The notes: generated by a model not told the origin, from the sequence alone. Positions 49,911-59,425 are shown, counted from the stretch's first letter. The stretch: DNA of 64,000 bases from CAYPTY01 sp964413935 (GCA_964413935.1 CAYPTY010000002.1:124001-188000); one strand, 5' to 3'. Program-made: numbers and translations.

Positions 49911-50474
49911 TTGAAGAATATCGTTGTATTTGCATCCGGTTCCGGATCCAACTTCCAGGCCATTATTGACAGCATCCATCGACAAGAAATGCAAGCCCGA
50001 ATAGCCGGACTTGTAGTAAATCGAAAAGAAGCCGGGGTAATTGAACGAGCCGAGAAAAATGACATTCCGGTTTTCTATTACCCTGATGACAACGATGAAC
50101 TTCTTAATAAGCAGTTGCAGGACTGGAATACTGACCTCATTGTACTGGCAGGCTACCTGAAAATGATTCCGAAGTCGACCATCCGTCTCTACCCTGAACA
50201 AATCATCAATATCCATCCCTCACTATTGCCGAAATATGGCGGCAAGGGATTTTATGGTATGCGGGTTCATGAAGCGGTGATACAAAATCAGGATACTGAA
50301 TCCGGGTGCACTGTGCATTTCGTGAACGAAGTGTATGATGAAGGTCCCATTATAGAACAGACACGTGTCCAGGTTTTGAAGGATGACACCCCTGAAAAAC
50401 TGGCGGCCCGGGTACTTGAACAGGAACACAAACTGCTACCCCAGGTAATCAAAACTTTAATCCAAAAAGACTGA
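49911..50474 (+). CDS. purN: phosphoribosylglycinamide formyltransferase (GAR transformylase)
   Basis: 187 residues from the TTG at 49911 (MKNIVVFASGSGSNFQAIID), the start that aligns with PurN; a TTG at 49884 would add nine residues and no ATG is available. It transfers formyl from 10-formyl-THF to GAR, the third step of purine synthesis. Motifs: ASGSGSN phosphate loop, LVVNRKEAGVIERAEKNDIPVF, LAGYLKMIP, NIHPSLLPKYGGKGFYGMRVHEAV with catalytic Asn and His, and GCTVHFVNEVYDEGPII with catalytic Asp. purH follows after two bases. Confidence 0.93.
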   Translation: MKNIVVFASGSGSNFQAIIDSIHRQEMQARIAGLVVNRKEAGVIERAEKNDIPVFYYPDDNDELLNKQLQDWNTDLIVLAGYLKMIPKSTIRLYPEQIINIHPSLLPKYGGKGFYGMRVHEAVIQNQDTESGCTVHFVNEVYDEGPIIEQTRVQVLKDDTPEKLAARVLEQEHKLLPQVIKTLIQKD

Positions 50475-50476
50475 CT

Positions 50477-52051
50477 GTGGCTTTAAAACCCTTAGAAAAA
50501 CTCCCCGAAACACCAATTAACATCAAGAGAGCATTACTTTCGGTATCAGATAAAACAGGCATTGTTGAACTTGCTCGGGTTCTTCACCGACAAGGAGTGG
50601 AAATAATATCAACCGGCGGAACGGCTAAACAGATATCAGATTCCGGGATTCCGGTTAAGGATGTTTCAGAAGTTACCGGGAGTCCGGAAATTCTGGACGG
50701 TCGGGTGAAAACACTGCATCCCGTGATTCACGGGGGCATCCTCGGAAGAAGCAGCTATCAACCGGATGTGGATCAGATGGAAGAGCTGAACATTAAACCC
50801 ATTGAACTGGTGGTAGTGAACCTATACCCTTTCGCGAAAACTATTGAGAACGGAGATGTGAATCTGGCAACGGCTACTGAGTTCATCGATATCGGTGGCC
50901 CGACAATGGTGCGGGCAGCAGCAAAAAATTTTGCACATGTATGTATTCTCACTAATCCTGCACAGTATGAGGATTTCAGCCATAAACTGGAGGAAAACGA
51001 GGGAATTCCCTTTGATATGCGTCAACAGCTGGCAGCTGAAGCCTTCAATCATACCGCCGCCTACGATGCACAGATTGCGAATTACTTCAATGGTTTGAAT
51101 GAGACTCTTTTACCCGATCAGATTAATATTTCACTCAGAAAAAATCACAGTCTCAGATACGGAGAAAATCCACATCAGTCGGCCGGTGTCTTTGGAGTGC
51201 AGAACAGTATTATGGATTGCTTCCATGGTAAGCAACTCAGTTATAATAATTATCTGGATGTGGATGCGGGCCTGAATATCATAAGGGATTTTCTTCATGA
51301 CGATCCGACCTGTGTCATTATCAAGCATACCATACCCTGTGGTGTTGCAAACGGGCAGAACCTTAGGGAAGCCTACTCCAAAGCCTTCGAGACGGATAAG
51401 GTCTCCCCTTTCGGTGGTATTATCGTATTCAATCAGAAACTGGATCTAGAAACCGCAGAAGCCGTCGATAAAATTTTCACAGAGATCATCATTGCTCCCG
51501 ATTTTAGTGAGGAAGCGCGATCATTTCTTCAGAAAAAACAGAATCGACGTCTTATCCGCTTCTACCCAGATAAACTGACTGAACAGGCTCTCAGCTACCG
51601 CTCGATTTTTGGAGGCATGCTGGTACAGCAAACGGATCAGCCTGAACTTTCTGAAACTGAATTCAAAGTGGTCAGTAAGCGAAAACCCAGCGATAAAGAA
51701 ATGAAAGACCTGCTCTTTGCCTGGAAAGTTGTGAAGCATGTGAAATCAAATGCCATCGTATATGCCCGAGACGGACAGACACTTGGTATAGGTACCGGCC
51801 AGACAAGCCGTGTGGACTCTTCTCAAATTGCCGTCATGAAAGCGGACAAAGAAGGACTGAACCTCAAGGGTTCAGCTATAGCATCGGATGCCTTTTTTCC
51901 TTTTGCTGATGGTGTTGAAGCCGCAGCCAATGCCGGAGTGACATGTGTGATTCAGCCGGGCGGCAGTATTCGGGATGAGGAAGTGATTGCCATGGCAGAC
52001 CAAAATGACCTGGCCATGATTTTCACAGGAACCCGTCATTTCAAACATTAG
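50477..52051 (+). CDS. purH: bifunctional AICAR formyltransferase / IMP cyclohydrolase
   Basis: 524 residues starting at GTG 50477. It catalyses the last two steps to IMP. The N-terminal IMP cyclohydrolase domain (about 1-200) has RALLSVSDKTGIVELARVLHRQG, ISTGGTAKQISDSGIPV, and DGRVKTLHPVIHGGIL. The C-terminal AICAR transformylase domain has LRYGENPHQSAGVF, CVIIKHTIPCGVA, VSPFGGIIVFNQ, and late KSNAIVYARDGQTLGIGTGQTSRVDS and GGSIRDEEVIAMADQ. It is coupled to purN (2-base spacer). No terminator is clear, but a large dyad follows before mreB. Confidence 0.97.
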   Translation: MALKPLEKLPETPINIKRALLSVSDKTGIVELARVLHRQGVEIISTGGTAKQISDSGIPVKDVSEVTGSPEILDGRVKTLHPVIHGGILGRSSYQPDVDQMEELNIKPIELVVVNLYPFAKTIENGDVNLATATEFIDIGGPTMVRAAAKNFAHVCILTNPAQYEDFSHKLEENEGIPFDMRQQLAAEAFNHTAAYDAQIANYFNGLNETLLPDQINISLRKNHSLRYGENPHQSAGVFGVQNSIMDCFHGKQLSYNNYLDVDAGLNIIRDFLHDDPTCVIIKHTIPCGVANGQNLREAYSKAFETDKVSPFGGIIVFNQKLDLETAEAVDKIFTEIIIAPDFSEEARSFLQKKQNRRLIRFYPDKLTEQALSYRSIFGGMLVQQTDQPELSETEFKVVSKRKPSDKEMKDLLFAWKVVKHVKSNAIVYARDGQTLGIGTGQTSRVDSSQIAVMKADKEGLNLKGSAIASDAFFPFADGVEAAANAGVTCVIQPGGSIRDEEVIAMADQNDLAMIFTGTRHFKH

Positions 52052-52084
52052 TAAAAAACCTGCAGCCCAAGCGCTTCTGTGATC

Positions 52085-52132
52085 TAATTATTCGGAAATA
52101 CATTCCGTTTATTGTATTTTCCGAGCTAATTA
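52085..52132. promoter_or_regulatory. large imperfect dyad in the purH-mreB gap
   Basis: CGGAAATACA (52093-52102) pairs with TGTATTTTCCG (52113-52123) with one bulged T, and outer TAATTA repeats (52085-52090 and 52127-52132) extend it. No U tract follows closely, and the mreB ATG is 30 bases away. A smaller repeat ATCAC/GTGAT follows at 52135-52148. Confidence 0.4.
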
Positions 52133-52161
52133 AAATCACCACTGTGATCATTTTGTAATTG

Positions 52162-53229
52162 ATGACAAATACTGAGCTACCAAAAATCCCCGGCTTACCT
52201 AAAAGACAGAATAAAAAGGGGTTCTTTGATTTTTTATTTACCGACATCGCAATTGACCTGGGTACAGCGAATACCCTGATCTACGCCAGAAATGAAGGCA
52301 TTGTACTTAATGAACCTTCTATTGTTGCTCTGAATCTGCAAGGACAGCCCATCTCAACCGGTCATGAAGCAAGGCTGATGCATGAGAAAACCCATAAAAA
52401 AATCCGGACTATCCGTCCGCTGAGAGATGGCGTAATTGCCGATTTCGAGGTTGCCGAACAGATGATCCGTGGGATGATCAAGAAGGTGAAACTCAAGTGG
52501 TATTCCTCAACCCGGCAAATGGTAGTCTGTGTTCCCAGTGGTATCACTGAAGTTGAACGCCGAGCTGTAGAAGACAGTGCCCGACATGCCGGAGCCAAGG
52601 AAGTGTATCTGGTGGATGAACCCATGGCGGCAGCCATCGGCATTGGCCTTGATGTACACGAGCCTATGGGATCCATGATTGTGGATATCGGAGGCGGTAC
52701 TACTGAAATTGCGGTAATTGCCCTGTCCGGAACGGTCTATGCGCAGTCTGTGCGCGTTGGCGGCGATGAGCTCAACGATGATATCATTAATTACTTCCGC
52801 AGAAATCATAATCTGCTTATTGGTGAGCGCACCGCTGAAAAAATTAAATGCGAAATCGGATCTGCTGCCCCGCTGGATGAAGAACTTGAAATGGTTACCA
52901 AGGGACGAGACCTTGTGAATGGTGTACCGCGTACCCGTCAGGTTACTTCAAAGGATGTCCGGGAAGCCATCTCCGAATCGGTGAATACCATTGTAGAAGC
53001 AATCACAAAATCACTGGAACAGACTCCACCCGAGCTATCTGCGGATATCCTGGACAGAGGAATCATGCTCACCGGTGGTGGGGCACTGCTAAAAAACCTG
53101 GATAAACTCATAATGGAAACCACAGATCTTCCGGTTCATATTGCTGAAGATCCACTGACGGCCGTTGTTCGCGGCACAGGTGCTATTCTTGAGAATCTGG
53201 ATTACTATCGCAGTGTACTATCCTCCTAA
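52162..53229 (+). CDS. mreB: rod shape-determining protein MreB
   Basis: 355 residues from the ATG at 52162; a TTG one codon earlier is rejected. A bacterial actin that positions elongation-specific peptidoglycan synthesis on the inner membrane. Motifs: phosphate-1 DIAIDLGTANTLIYARNEGIVLNEPSIVAL, RPLRDGVIADFEVAEQMI, VCVPSGITEVERRAVEDSAR, phosphate-2 IVDIGGGTTEIAVIALSG, and adenosine MLTGGGALLKNLDKLI. An N-terminal extension of about 27 residues (MTNTELPKIPGLPKRQNKKG) precedes the core. First gene of mreB-mreC-mreD-mrdA-rodA. Confidence 0.98.
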   Translation: MTNTELPKIPGLPKRQNKKGFFDFLFTDIAIDLGTANTLIYARNEGIVLNEPSIVALNLQGQPISTGHEARLMHEKTHKKIRTIRPLRDGVIADFEVAEQMIRGMIKKVKLKWYSSTRQMVVCVPSGITEVERRAVEDSARHAGAKEVYLVDEPMAAAIGIGLDVHEPMGSMIVDIGGGTTEIAVIALSGTVYAQSVRVGGDELNDDIINYFRRNHNLLIGERTAEKIKCEIGSAAPLDEELEMVTKGRDLVNGVPRTRQVTSKDVREAISESVNTIVEAITKSLEQTPPELSADILDRGIMLTGGGALLKNLDKLIMETTDLPVHIAEDPLTAVVRGTGAILENLDYYRSVLSS

Positions 53230-53242
53230 TTGAAGTATATGA

Positions 53243-54085
53243 ATGCGGATTAAAGCAAACCGTTTTAGTGATGCCCGGGACTACATTCTCGTGGCTTTCA
53301 TCCTGCTTATCGCCACTGTCTTTATGGTATCGCGGTTTCAGGGCGGTCTGAATAATCTGCGAACAGCTTCTCTTACCCTTTTTTCCCTGCTTGAAGAACC
53401 TCTTTCCAGTGTTCGTATTTACCGGCAGGCCCTCAGAACCAACACCAACCTGCAAAGACAGAACATTGTTCTGCAGGATGAGTTAAGCAGGCTCCGAACC
53501 CTTCAGCAGGAAAACATTCAGTTACGGGCATTGCTTGACCTGAGAGATCGCTCCGATTACCAGCTGCTTGCCGCCACTATCGTAGGAAAAGAGCTACAGG
53601 GGGTAAACAATCTTTTTACTATCGATGCAGGCACCGAACAGGGTGTTAAAGAGGGTATGGCCTTTATCACCTCAGAAGGACTCGTGGGACGTATCGTTAA
53701 AGTCGGACGCTATTACTCGCAGGTAATGCCCTTCAATAATGCCCTTTTCAGGGTGAGTGCAAGAGTACAGGAATTGAGACGGGCCGGTATTGTCAGTTTT
53801 TCAGAAATTGAGCCTGAACAACTTGAGATGCTCTACATACCCCAAACCATACCGGTTGAAAGCGGGATGATTATAGAAACCTCCGGATACAGCAATACCT
53901 TTCCACCGGGTATACCCATCGGAAAAGTGATATCCCGGGTTCCCATACAGGGTAATGATTACCAGAAAATTTTTCTGGAGCCCTTTGTCTCCCTTACCGA
54001 TGTAGCTGAAGGCTTTGTAGTTAAGTTTGAACCTGTACAGGAAATTGATTCCCTTATGCAGAGTAATCCGGGGGTGCTGGAATGA
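53243..54085 (+). CDS. mreC: rod shape-determining protein MreC
   Basis: 280 residues; bitopic inner-membrane protein of the elongasome. One N-terminal membrane segment (YILVAFILLIATVFMVSRF, about 13-31), a coiled-coil (about 60-100, NTNLQRQNIVLQDELSRLRTL), then the two-lobed beta domain: ATIVGKELQGVNNLFTIDAGTEQGVKEGMAFITSEGLVGRIVKVG and IIETSGYSNTFPPGIPIGKVIS. The end overlaps mreD by four bases (ATGA). Length and order are canonical. Confidence 0.96.
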   Translation: MRIKANRFSDARDYILVAFILLIATVFMVSRFQGGLNNLRTASLTLFSLLEEPLSSVRIYRQALRTNTNLQRQNIVLQDELSRLRTLQQENIQLRALLDLRDRSDYQLLAATIVGKELQGVNNLFTIDAGTEQGVKEGMAFITSEGLVGRIVKVGRYYSQVMPFNNALFRVSARVQELRRAGIVSFSEIEPEQLEMLYIPQTIPVESGMIIETSGYSNTFPPGIPIGKVISRVPIQGNDYQKIFLEPFVSLTDVAEGFVVKFEPVQEIDSLMQSNPGVLE

Positions 54086-54552
54086 GATCTGAAATTTTAA
54101 AATTCACTCTGCTGGGCCTGATTGCGGTTACTGCTCAGACCTTATTGTTTCGTCATCTGGCCATCTTTAATACAACCTCCGATGTGGTTCTGGTATACCT
54201 GATCTGGGCCGGTTTACATACACGAAGATCTACCCTGCTTATCGTAACAGCATTCACTGCTTTCTTTCAGGATGCTTTTCTTGATTTATGGGGAATTAAT
54301 ATGTTTGTCAAAACACTGACCCTGTTCTTTGCATACGGTATCATTCAGCGTTCCAGAGACTCCCAACCTCTCTTCTGGCAGGTATTTTTGGGAGTTCTTG
54401 CCATTTCTCTGCTTCATAATATCATATTTTTGGTGATGAGTGCGTTCATTGACCATTACGCCACTGAATTTGTTCTGACCTCCTTTTTATTGGGAAGTTC
54501 AGCCTACACCGCTCTTGTTGGAACCGGTCTTCATGCTTTAACCAGAAATTGA
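54082..54552 (+). CDS. mreD: rod shape-determining protein MreD
   Basis: 156 residues, a polytopic inner-membrane protein with four to five membrane segments (ILKFTLLGLIAVTAQTLLFRHL; SDVVLVYLIWAGLHTRRSTLLIVTAFTAFFQDAFLDLWGINMF). MreD sequences are poorly conserved; the call rests on size, topology, the FFQDAFL...GINMF segment and the exact position between mreC (ATGA overlap) and mrdA (one-base spacer). It links MreC to the PBP2-RodA synthase. Confidence 0.9.
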   Translation: MRSEILKFTLLGLIAVTAQTLLFRHLAIFNTTSDVVLVYLIWAGLHTRRSTLLIVTAFTAFFQDAFLDLWGINMFVKTLTLFFAYGIIQRSRDSQPLFWQVFLGVLAISLLHNIIFLVMSAFIDHYATEFVLTSFLLGSSAYTALVGTGLHALTRN

Positions 54553-54553
54553 A

Positions 54554-56383
54554 ATGAGTACCCGAACTGAATTTCAGGCAAAACAATCCGTCCGGATTTT
54601 ACAGACCGTTATCCTGCTGTTATGCATGATAATGCTGGGAAGGATTTTTTACCTGCAGATTATTCAGCACGACAAGTATAAACCCTTAAGTGATCAGAAT
54701 TCACTGCGGGAAGAATACGTCTCAGCTGCCAGAGGTTTGATTTACGATCGCAACGGAGTGTTACTGGTCGATAATGAGCCCATTTTCTCTGTTACCATCA
54801 CCCCGGCTAATTTTGACGAATCAAGCATTCCCCTGTTATGCGATATCCTTGATGTGGATGAAGAAAGTCTGAGATCGCGCATTCAGGAAGCCAGACAATT
54901 CTCCTGGTACCGCAGCTCGCGACTATTCACCGATGTTGATATCCAGACTTTTTCCCTGATCCAGGAAAACATATACCGCCTGCCTGGAATCGGTCATCAG
55001 ATTGAAAGTAAACGTCATTACCCGACTGAACTTTATGCCTCTCACCTGCTTGGGTATTTGCGGGAAGCCAGTGATGAAGACTTCGAAAAAATGAGCGAAC
55101 TGAAACTGGGGGATAAAATTGGTAAAAGTGGCCTTGAATTCATCTATGAGGATACGCTAAGAGGACAGATTGGAAAAGATTATGTGAGAGTAAATGCATT
55201 GGGACAGTCGCTTGGAGCACTAAGTGGAGTCTATGAAGACATCCCTCCGGTTAAAGGGAATGACATCATCACCACACTCGACAGCGAGCTGCAGGCTCTG
55301 GCTGAGGATCTCATCGAAGGCAAGAAAGGAGCAATTGTGGCAATGGACCCTGCTTCCGGAGCCATACTGGCCATGGTGAGTTCCCCCCAATATGATGTGC
55401 GGAAATTATCCGGACGCATTGACCGGGATTACTGGGTAGCCATCAACGCCGACAGCACCACACCACTCTATAACCGGGCAATATCCAGCCTGCAGCCACC
55501 CGGTTCTACATTTAAGCCAGTAATGGGGCTCACCGGACTGGAACTGGGTCTCATCACTCCGGAAACTGAGATTTACAACAGCGGGGCTTATGTTCGAGGA
55601 CGTTCTTATCGGGATCTTGCACCGGTTGGGGATTATGATCTCGAAAAAGCCATCACTTTTTCGTCGAACACCTATTTTTTTGATTTGATGAACCGGGTAG
55701 CAACTCAAGGTAAACTGAATGAGTGGCATCAGCTGATCAACGATCTCGGATTGGGGGTGCAGAATAATGTTGATCTGCCTTCAGAGAGCAGGGGTATCGT
55801 GCCTGACAGTACCAAACTGGATCAGATTTTCGGCAAAAGAAAATGGAGTCTGGGGGATATAATAAATCTGGGTATTGGGCAGGGCCTGATATCCGCATCC
55901 CCGCTTCAGATTGCAGTAATGACCTCAGTATTTGCAAATGATGGTTACAGAGTACAACCTCATCTGGTCAAGGCAATCATTGACAACGAAGGAAACCAAA
56001 CCGAGCTGATTGCGGAAAAGCAAAAAATTGAATGGATTGACCCGGAGCACCTTGAAATCATCAGATCCGGAATGCGCGGGGTAGTTTCGGAGGGAGGCGG
56101 AAGATACTATGCCAATCCAGCCAATGTGGAAATAGCCGGCAAAACCGGAACTGCTCAGAATCCACACGGCCGGGATCACGGATGGTTCACCTCCTTTGCT
56201 CCAATGGAGAATCCGCAGATTGTGGTTACGGTCCTGGTTGAAAATGGTGGTTTTGGCTCACGGTCTGCCGCCCCAATTGCCTCACTCATTATTGAACAGC
56301 ATCTGACCGGTGAGATCAAGCGACAGAATATCTACAACTATGTAAAAACCTTTAAGCCAAGAGAGGAATTGCCGGATGAATAG
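54554..56383 (+). CDS. mrdA: penicillin-binding protein 2 (elongation transpeptidase)
   Basis: 609 residues; class B PBP that cross-links peptidoglycan during elongation. An N-terminal membrane anchor (VRILQTVILLLCMIMLGRIFYLQII), a pedestal domain with AARGLIYDRNGVLLVDNEP, then the transpeptidase: the active-site STFK tetrad in LQPPGSTFKPVMGLTG (Ser about 319), SxN as SSNTYFFDL, and KTGT in EIAGKTGTAQNPHG. Also GIGQGLISASPLQIAVMTSVFANDG, typical of PBP2. The coding end overlaps rodA by eight bases. Confidence 0.97.
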   Translation: MSTRTEFQAKQSVRILQTVILLLCMIMLGRIFYLQIIQHDKYKPLSDQNSLREEYVSAARGLIYDRNGVLLVDNEPIFSVTITPANFDESSIPLLCDILDVDEESLRSRIQEARQFSWYRSSRLFTDVDIQTFSLIQENIYRLPGIGHQIESKRHYPTELYASHLLGYLREASDEDFEKMSELKLGDKIGKSGLEFIYEDTLRGQIGKDYVRVNALGQSLGALSGVYEDIPPVKGNDIITTLDSELQALAEDLIEGKKGAIVAMDPASGAILAMVSSPQYDVRKLSGRIDRDYWVAINADSTTPLYNRAISSLQPPGSTFKPVMGLTGLELGLITPETEIYNSGAYVRGRSYRDLAPVGDYDLEKAITFSSNTYFFDLMNRVATQGKLNEWHQLINDLGLGVQNNVDLPSESRGIVPDSTKLDQIFGKRKWSLGDIINLGIGQGLISASPLQIAVMTSVFANDGYRVQPHLVKAIIDNEGNQTELIAEKQKIEWIDPEHLEIIRSGMRGVVSEGGGRYYANPANVEIAGKTGTAQNPHGRDHGWFTSFAPMENPQIVVTVLVENGGFGSRSAAPIASLIIEQHLTGEIKRQNIYNYVKTFKPREELPDE

Positions 56384-57626
56384 CCTTCGCGATCTTAGCT
56401 GGTCTACCCTCTTTCTCTGGTTTAGTCTCACTCTGGTTGGACTGGTAGCTATATATTCCGCTACTCAGGGACCGGTTTCCGAGTTTTTGCCCTCATACAT
56501 ACAATCCAACTTTTATAAGCAAATGGTATGGATTGGGCTATCAATTGTGATCATCATTGGAGTTCTCTTTATAAACCCGCGCAACTTTCAGGAAGGATCC
56601 TATCTCTTTTACCTCTTTGCGATTCTTCTGATGATTGGCACTTTTTTCTTTGGGACTGAAATAAACGGAGCAAGAAGCTGGCTGCGTATCGGCCCGATGA
56701 ATATTCAGAGCAGTGAAATTATGAAGATCGCCACCATTCTGGCAGCTGCGAACTATCTGACATCACGAAGAGATATTTCAGCCGAAAATATTCGATCTGC
56801 GAGTGTGGCAACATTGATCATACTGCTGCCCATGACGCTTATTATTCTTCAGAACGATTTCGGTACGGCACTTATTTTTCTCGCACTCATACCGGTAATG
56901 CTCTTCTGGTCGGGCCTGCCCTACGGAATCTCAATTTTCATCGTATCACCCGCTTTAATCGGATACATGAGTGTATTGCAATGGTACTGGGGTATTCTGG
57001 CTGCTTTAATTTGCACCCTCATCATATTTTTCATTCAGCGCAGAACCTGGCTTACGGCACTGAGTTTTATCACCGGCTTATCCCTCGTTGCCGGTGTGCA
57101 GTTAGCGTTTGCTCAATTTCTTCAGCCGCATCAGGTAGCCCGAATAAAGGTATTTACCAATCCGGCCTATGACCCCACCGGAGCAGGCTGGAATGTGATT
57201 CAGGCAAAAACCGCTATCGGTTCAGGGGGATTAACAGGAAAAGGATTTCTTCAGGGTACACAAACTCAGCTAAAATTCCTCCCGGAGCAGTGGACGGATT
57301 TTATTTTCTGTGTAATCGGAGAAGAATTCGGTTTTATTGGATCAACAGTAGTTGTACTGCTGTTTCTGGCACTTTTCATCCGTTTACTCAACCTGGCCAG
57401 TTCCCACAAGCACCCCTTTGCACAGCTGGTTATTGTAAGTGTGACCGCTGTTTTCTTTACTCATTTCTTCATTAATGTTGGAAGTGCGGTTTCCCTGCTC
57501 CCGGTTATCGGGATTCCACTTCCCTTTATCAGTTATGGCGGATCCGCCTTCTTGACCAATACACTGATGCTTGCCATTTGCATCAATATGGATTTTTATA
57601 AACGGCAGTTCAGTATCTACCGTTGA
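56376..57626 (+). CDS. rodA: rod shape-determining protein RodA (SEDS glycosyltransferase)
   Basis: 416 residues, about ten membrane segments. SEDS-family peptidoglycan polymerase partnered with PBP2. Motifs: FFGTEINGARSWLRIGPMNIQSSEIMKI, LIILQNDFGTALIFLALI, and the late KTAIGSGGLTGKGFLQGTQTQLKFLPEQWTDFIFCVIGEEFGFIG with the conserved catalytic Asp region (WTDFIF). The end LPVIGIPLPFISYGGSAFLTN is the SEDS signature. It overlaps mrdA by eight bases and convergent rnhB by ten. Confidence 0.97.
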   Translation: MNSLRDLSWSTLFLWFSLTLVGLVAIYSATQGPVSEFLPSYIQSNFYKQMVWIGLSIVIIIGVLFINPRNFQEGSYLFYLFAILLMIGTFFFGTEINGARSWLRIGPMNIQSSEIMKIATILAAANYLTSRRDISAENIRSASVATLIILLPMTLIILQNDFGTALIFLALIPVMLFWSGLPYGISIFIVSPALIGYMSVLQWYWGILAALICTLIIFFIQRRTWLTALSFITGLSLVAGVQLAFAQFLQPHQVARIKVFTNPAYDPTGAGWNVIQAKTAIGSGGLTGKGFLQGTQTQLKFLPEQWTDFIFCVIGEEFGFIGSTVVVLLFLALFIRLLNLASSHKHPFAQLVIVSVTAVFFTHFFINVGSAVSLLPVIGIPLPFISYGGSAFLTNTLMLAICINMDFYKRQFSIYR

Positions 57627-58240
57627 ACCTGGTATGGTTTATCAGTGCGCAGATTAAAACTCCTCCGGTGATATTTGGTGTATCCGAATTCCTGCAATCC
57701 TGAAAAGTGGACTTTTGTCGGGTAGCCAACATTACTGTCCCAACCGTAGTGTGGATATTCTTCATGCAGTTTCTTCATTAATCCATCGCGATGTACTTTC
57801 GCCAGGATGGATGCCGCTCCGATACTTTCCGATTTGTCATCACCTTTAATTACGCACTGATAAGGGATCAGACTGGAGGCAAACCGGTTACCATCAACAA
57901 GCAGATAGTCCGGTTTTGCATCCTGAACTTCGCTGCAGCGCAGCATGGCCCGGATGGATGCCCATAGTATATTCAGCTCATCAATTTCAGTAGGACTTGC
58001 CGATTGAATCGTCCAGAAACGTGCTTTAGCTTTGATTTCACGCGCCAGCTCTTCTCTTTCGGCTTCAGGTATGGTTTTACTGTCTCTGATTCCCGCAATT
58101 GGGGCTGATTGATCCAGAATCACTCCGGCCGCTACCACCGGGCCGGCAAGACAGCCTCTGCCCACTTCATCCAGACCCATCACCCGATGAAATCCATCAT
58201 CCCATAACATACGCTCTAATTTTAGCCGGTCTGTATCCAT
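57617..58240 (-). CDS. rnhB: ribonuclease HII
   Basis: 207 residues from the ATG at 58240; a GTG one codon upstream is rejected. It removes misincorporated ribonucleotides and RNA primers from DNA. The catalytic set is present: Asp and Glu in VMGLDEVGRGCLAGPVVAAGVIL, then IRDSKTIPEAEREELA, Asp in PDYLLVDGNRF, and ESIGAASILAKVHRDGLMKKLHEEYPHYGWDSNVGYPTKVH. Length is usual. Its 3' end overlaps rodA convergently by ten bases, so no terminator separates them. Confidence 0.96.
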   Translation of the reverse strand: MDTDRLKLERMLWDDGFHRVMGLDEVGRGCLAGPVVAAGVILDQSAPIAGIRDSKTIPEAEREELAREIKAKARFWTIQSASPTEIDELNILWASIRAMLRCSEVQDAKPDYLLVDGNRFASSLIPYQCVIKGDDKSESIGAASILAKVHRDGLMKKLHEEYPHYGWDSNVGYPTKVHFSGLQEFGYTKYHRRSFNLRTDKPYQVQR

Positions 58241-58315
58241 CACCCAAAGATAAAGAAGAGTAAATTAAGGAACTCATTCACCACCGATTGAATTCATTAA
58301 TCAAAAGCCTACACT

Positions 58316-59425
58316 ATGCATTTTCGTTATTCAGAATGGGATGAAGCCCTTAGCCGAAATAAGGGAAAATCTCCTTTCGACAGCCTTTTCGATTTATTTC
58401 AGCAACTGCTGACTATTGCCAGCGGTGATGTATCCCAGGCCCTTAGCTGGCTCTCGGATCTGGATGAAGAATATGGCATGACTGATGATATGGATGGTTA
58501 CGGGATTGGCGACTTCATCGAGGAACTGAAAGAACGGGGCTATATCCGGGACGATCAGGAACAGCAGGTGATGGTTCCTACCAAAAAAATTGAGCGAAGT
58601 CTGAGACAGCGCAGCCTGGAAGAGATCTTCCGGAATCTTGACCGAGGAGGAATGGGTGCCCATAAAACCCCGCACAGTGGTAAGGGTTTGGAAAGTCAGC
58701 CTGAAATCCGCAAGTGGAATCCGGGCGACGACCTGACCCACTTAGACAGTGTGGGAACCATGCTGAATATGCTGCAGCATTCTAATCTGGATCGTATGGA
58801 ACTGGATGAAGAAGATATTCAGGTACACGACACCGATCACCATACCTCGGTTGCTACCGTTTTATTGATCGACCTGAGTCATTCAATGATTTTATATGGA
58901 GAGGATCGCATCACCCCGGCCAAAAAAGTGGCCATGGCACTATCGGAACTCATCATGACCAGCTATGCCAAGGATTCACTCGATATCGTAGCTTTTGGCA
59001 ACGATGCCTGGCAAATTTCCATCGATGATCTCCCCTATCTTCAGGTAGGTCCCTATCACACCAATACCAAAAAGGGCCTGGAAGTAGCCCGTCATATTCT
59101 TCAGCGCAGAAAGTTTGCCAACAAGCAGATTTTCATGATCACTGACGGGAAGCCATCCTGTATGTTTGAGAATGGCCGATTGTATAAGAACAGCTTTGGC
59201 CTGGACAGAAAAATCGTGAATAAGGTGCTGGATGAAGCCGTCAAATGCCGCCGGGATGAGATCACAATTACCACATTTATGATTGCACAGGATCCTTATC
59301 TGCAATCCTTTGTTCGGGAAATGACCGAGGCTAATAAAGGCAAAGCCTACTTTGCGACGCTGAATAATCTGGGCGGTTATATTTTCGAGGATTACATCCG
59401 CAACCGAAAGCGAAATGTGAAATAG
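58316..59425 (+). CDS. VWA domain-containing protein
   Basis: 369 residues, apparently cytosolic with no signal peptide. The N-terminal about 170 residues are helical and charged (FDSLFDLFQQLLTIASGDVSQ; KIERSLRQRSLEEIFRNLDRG), ending in GKGLESQPEIRKWNPGDDLTHLDSVGTM. The VWA domain from about 178 has MIDAS residues in VLLIDLSHSMILYG (D-x-S-x-S), a later Thr/Asp region, and IFMITDGKPS. Such proteins usually work with a MoxR or Mg-chelatase-type AAA ATPase. None is adjacent here; the only other AAA candidate in the window is at 34216, 22 kb away. It is divergent from rnhB. Confidence 0.85.
   Translation: MHFRYSEWDEALSRNKGKSPFDSLFDLFQQLLTIASGDVSQALSWLSDLDEEYGMTDDMDGYGIGDFIEELKERGYIRDDQEQQVMVPTKKIERSLRQRSLEEIFRNLDRGGMGAHKTPHSGKGLESQPEIRKWNPGDDLTHLDSVGTMLNMLQHSNLDRMELDEEDIQVHDTDHHTSVATVLLIDLSHSMILYGEDRITPAKKVAMALSELIMTSYAKDSLDIVAFGNDAWQISIDDLPYLQVGPYHTNTKKGLEVARHILQRRKFANKQIFMITDGKPSCMFENGRLYKNSFGLDRKIVNKVLDEAVKCRRDEITITTFMIAQDPYLQSFVREMTEANKGKAYFATLNNLGGYIFEDYIRNRKRNVK

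Noticed and set aside
34216..59425. AAA ATPase at 34216 and VWA protein at 58316 as one MoxR-VWA system
   Set aside because: They are 22 kb apart in different operons, and the ATPase is of a tandem Ycf46-like type, not MoxR; kept only as a remote possibility.
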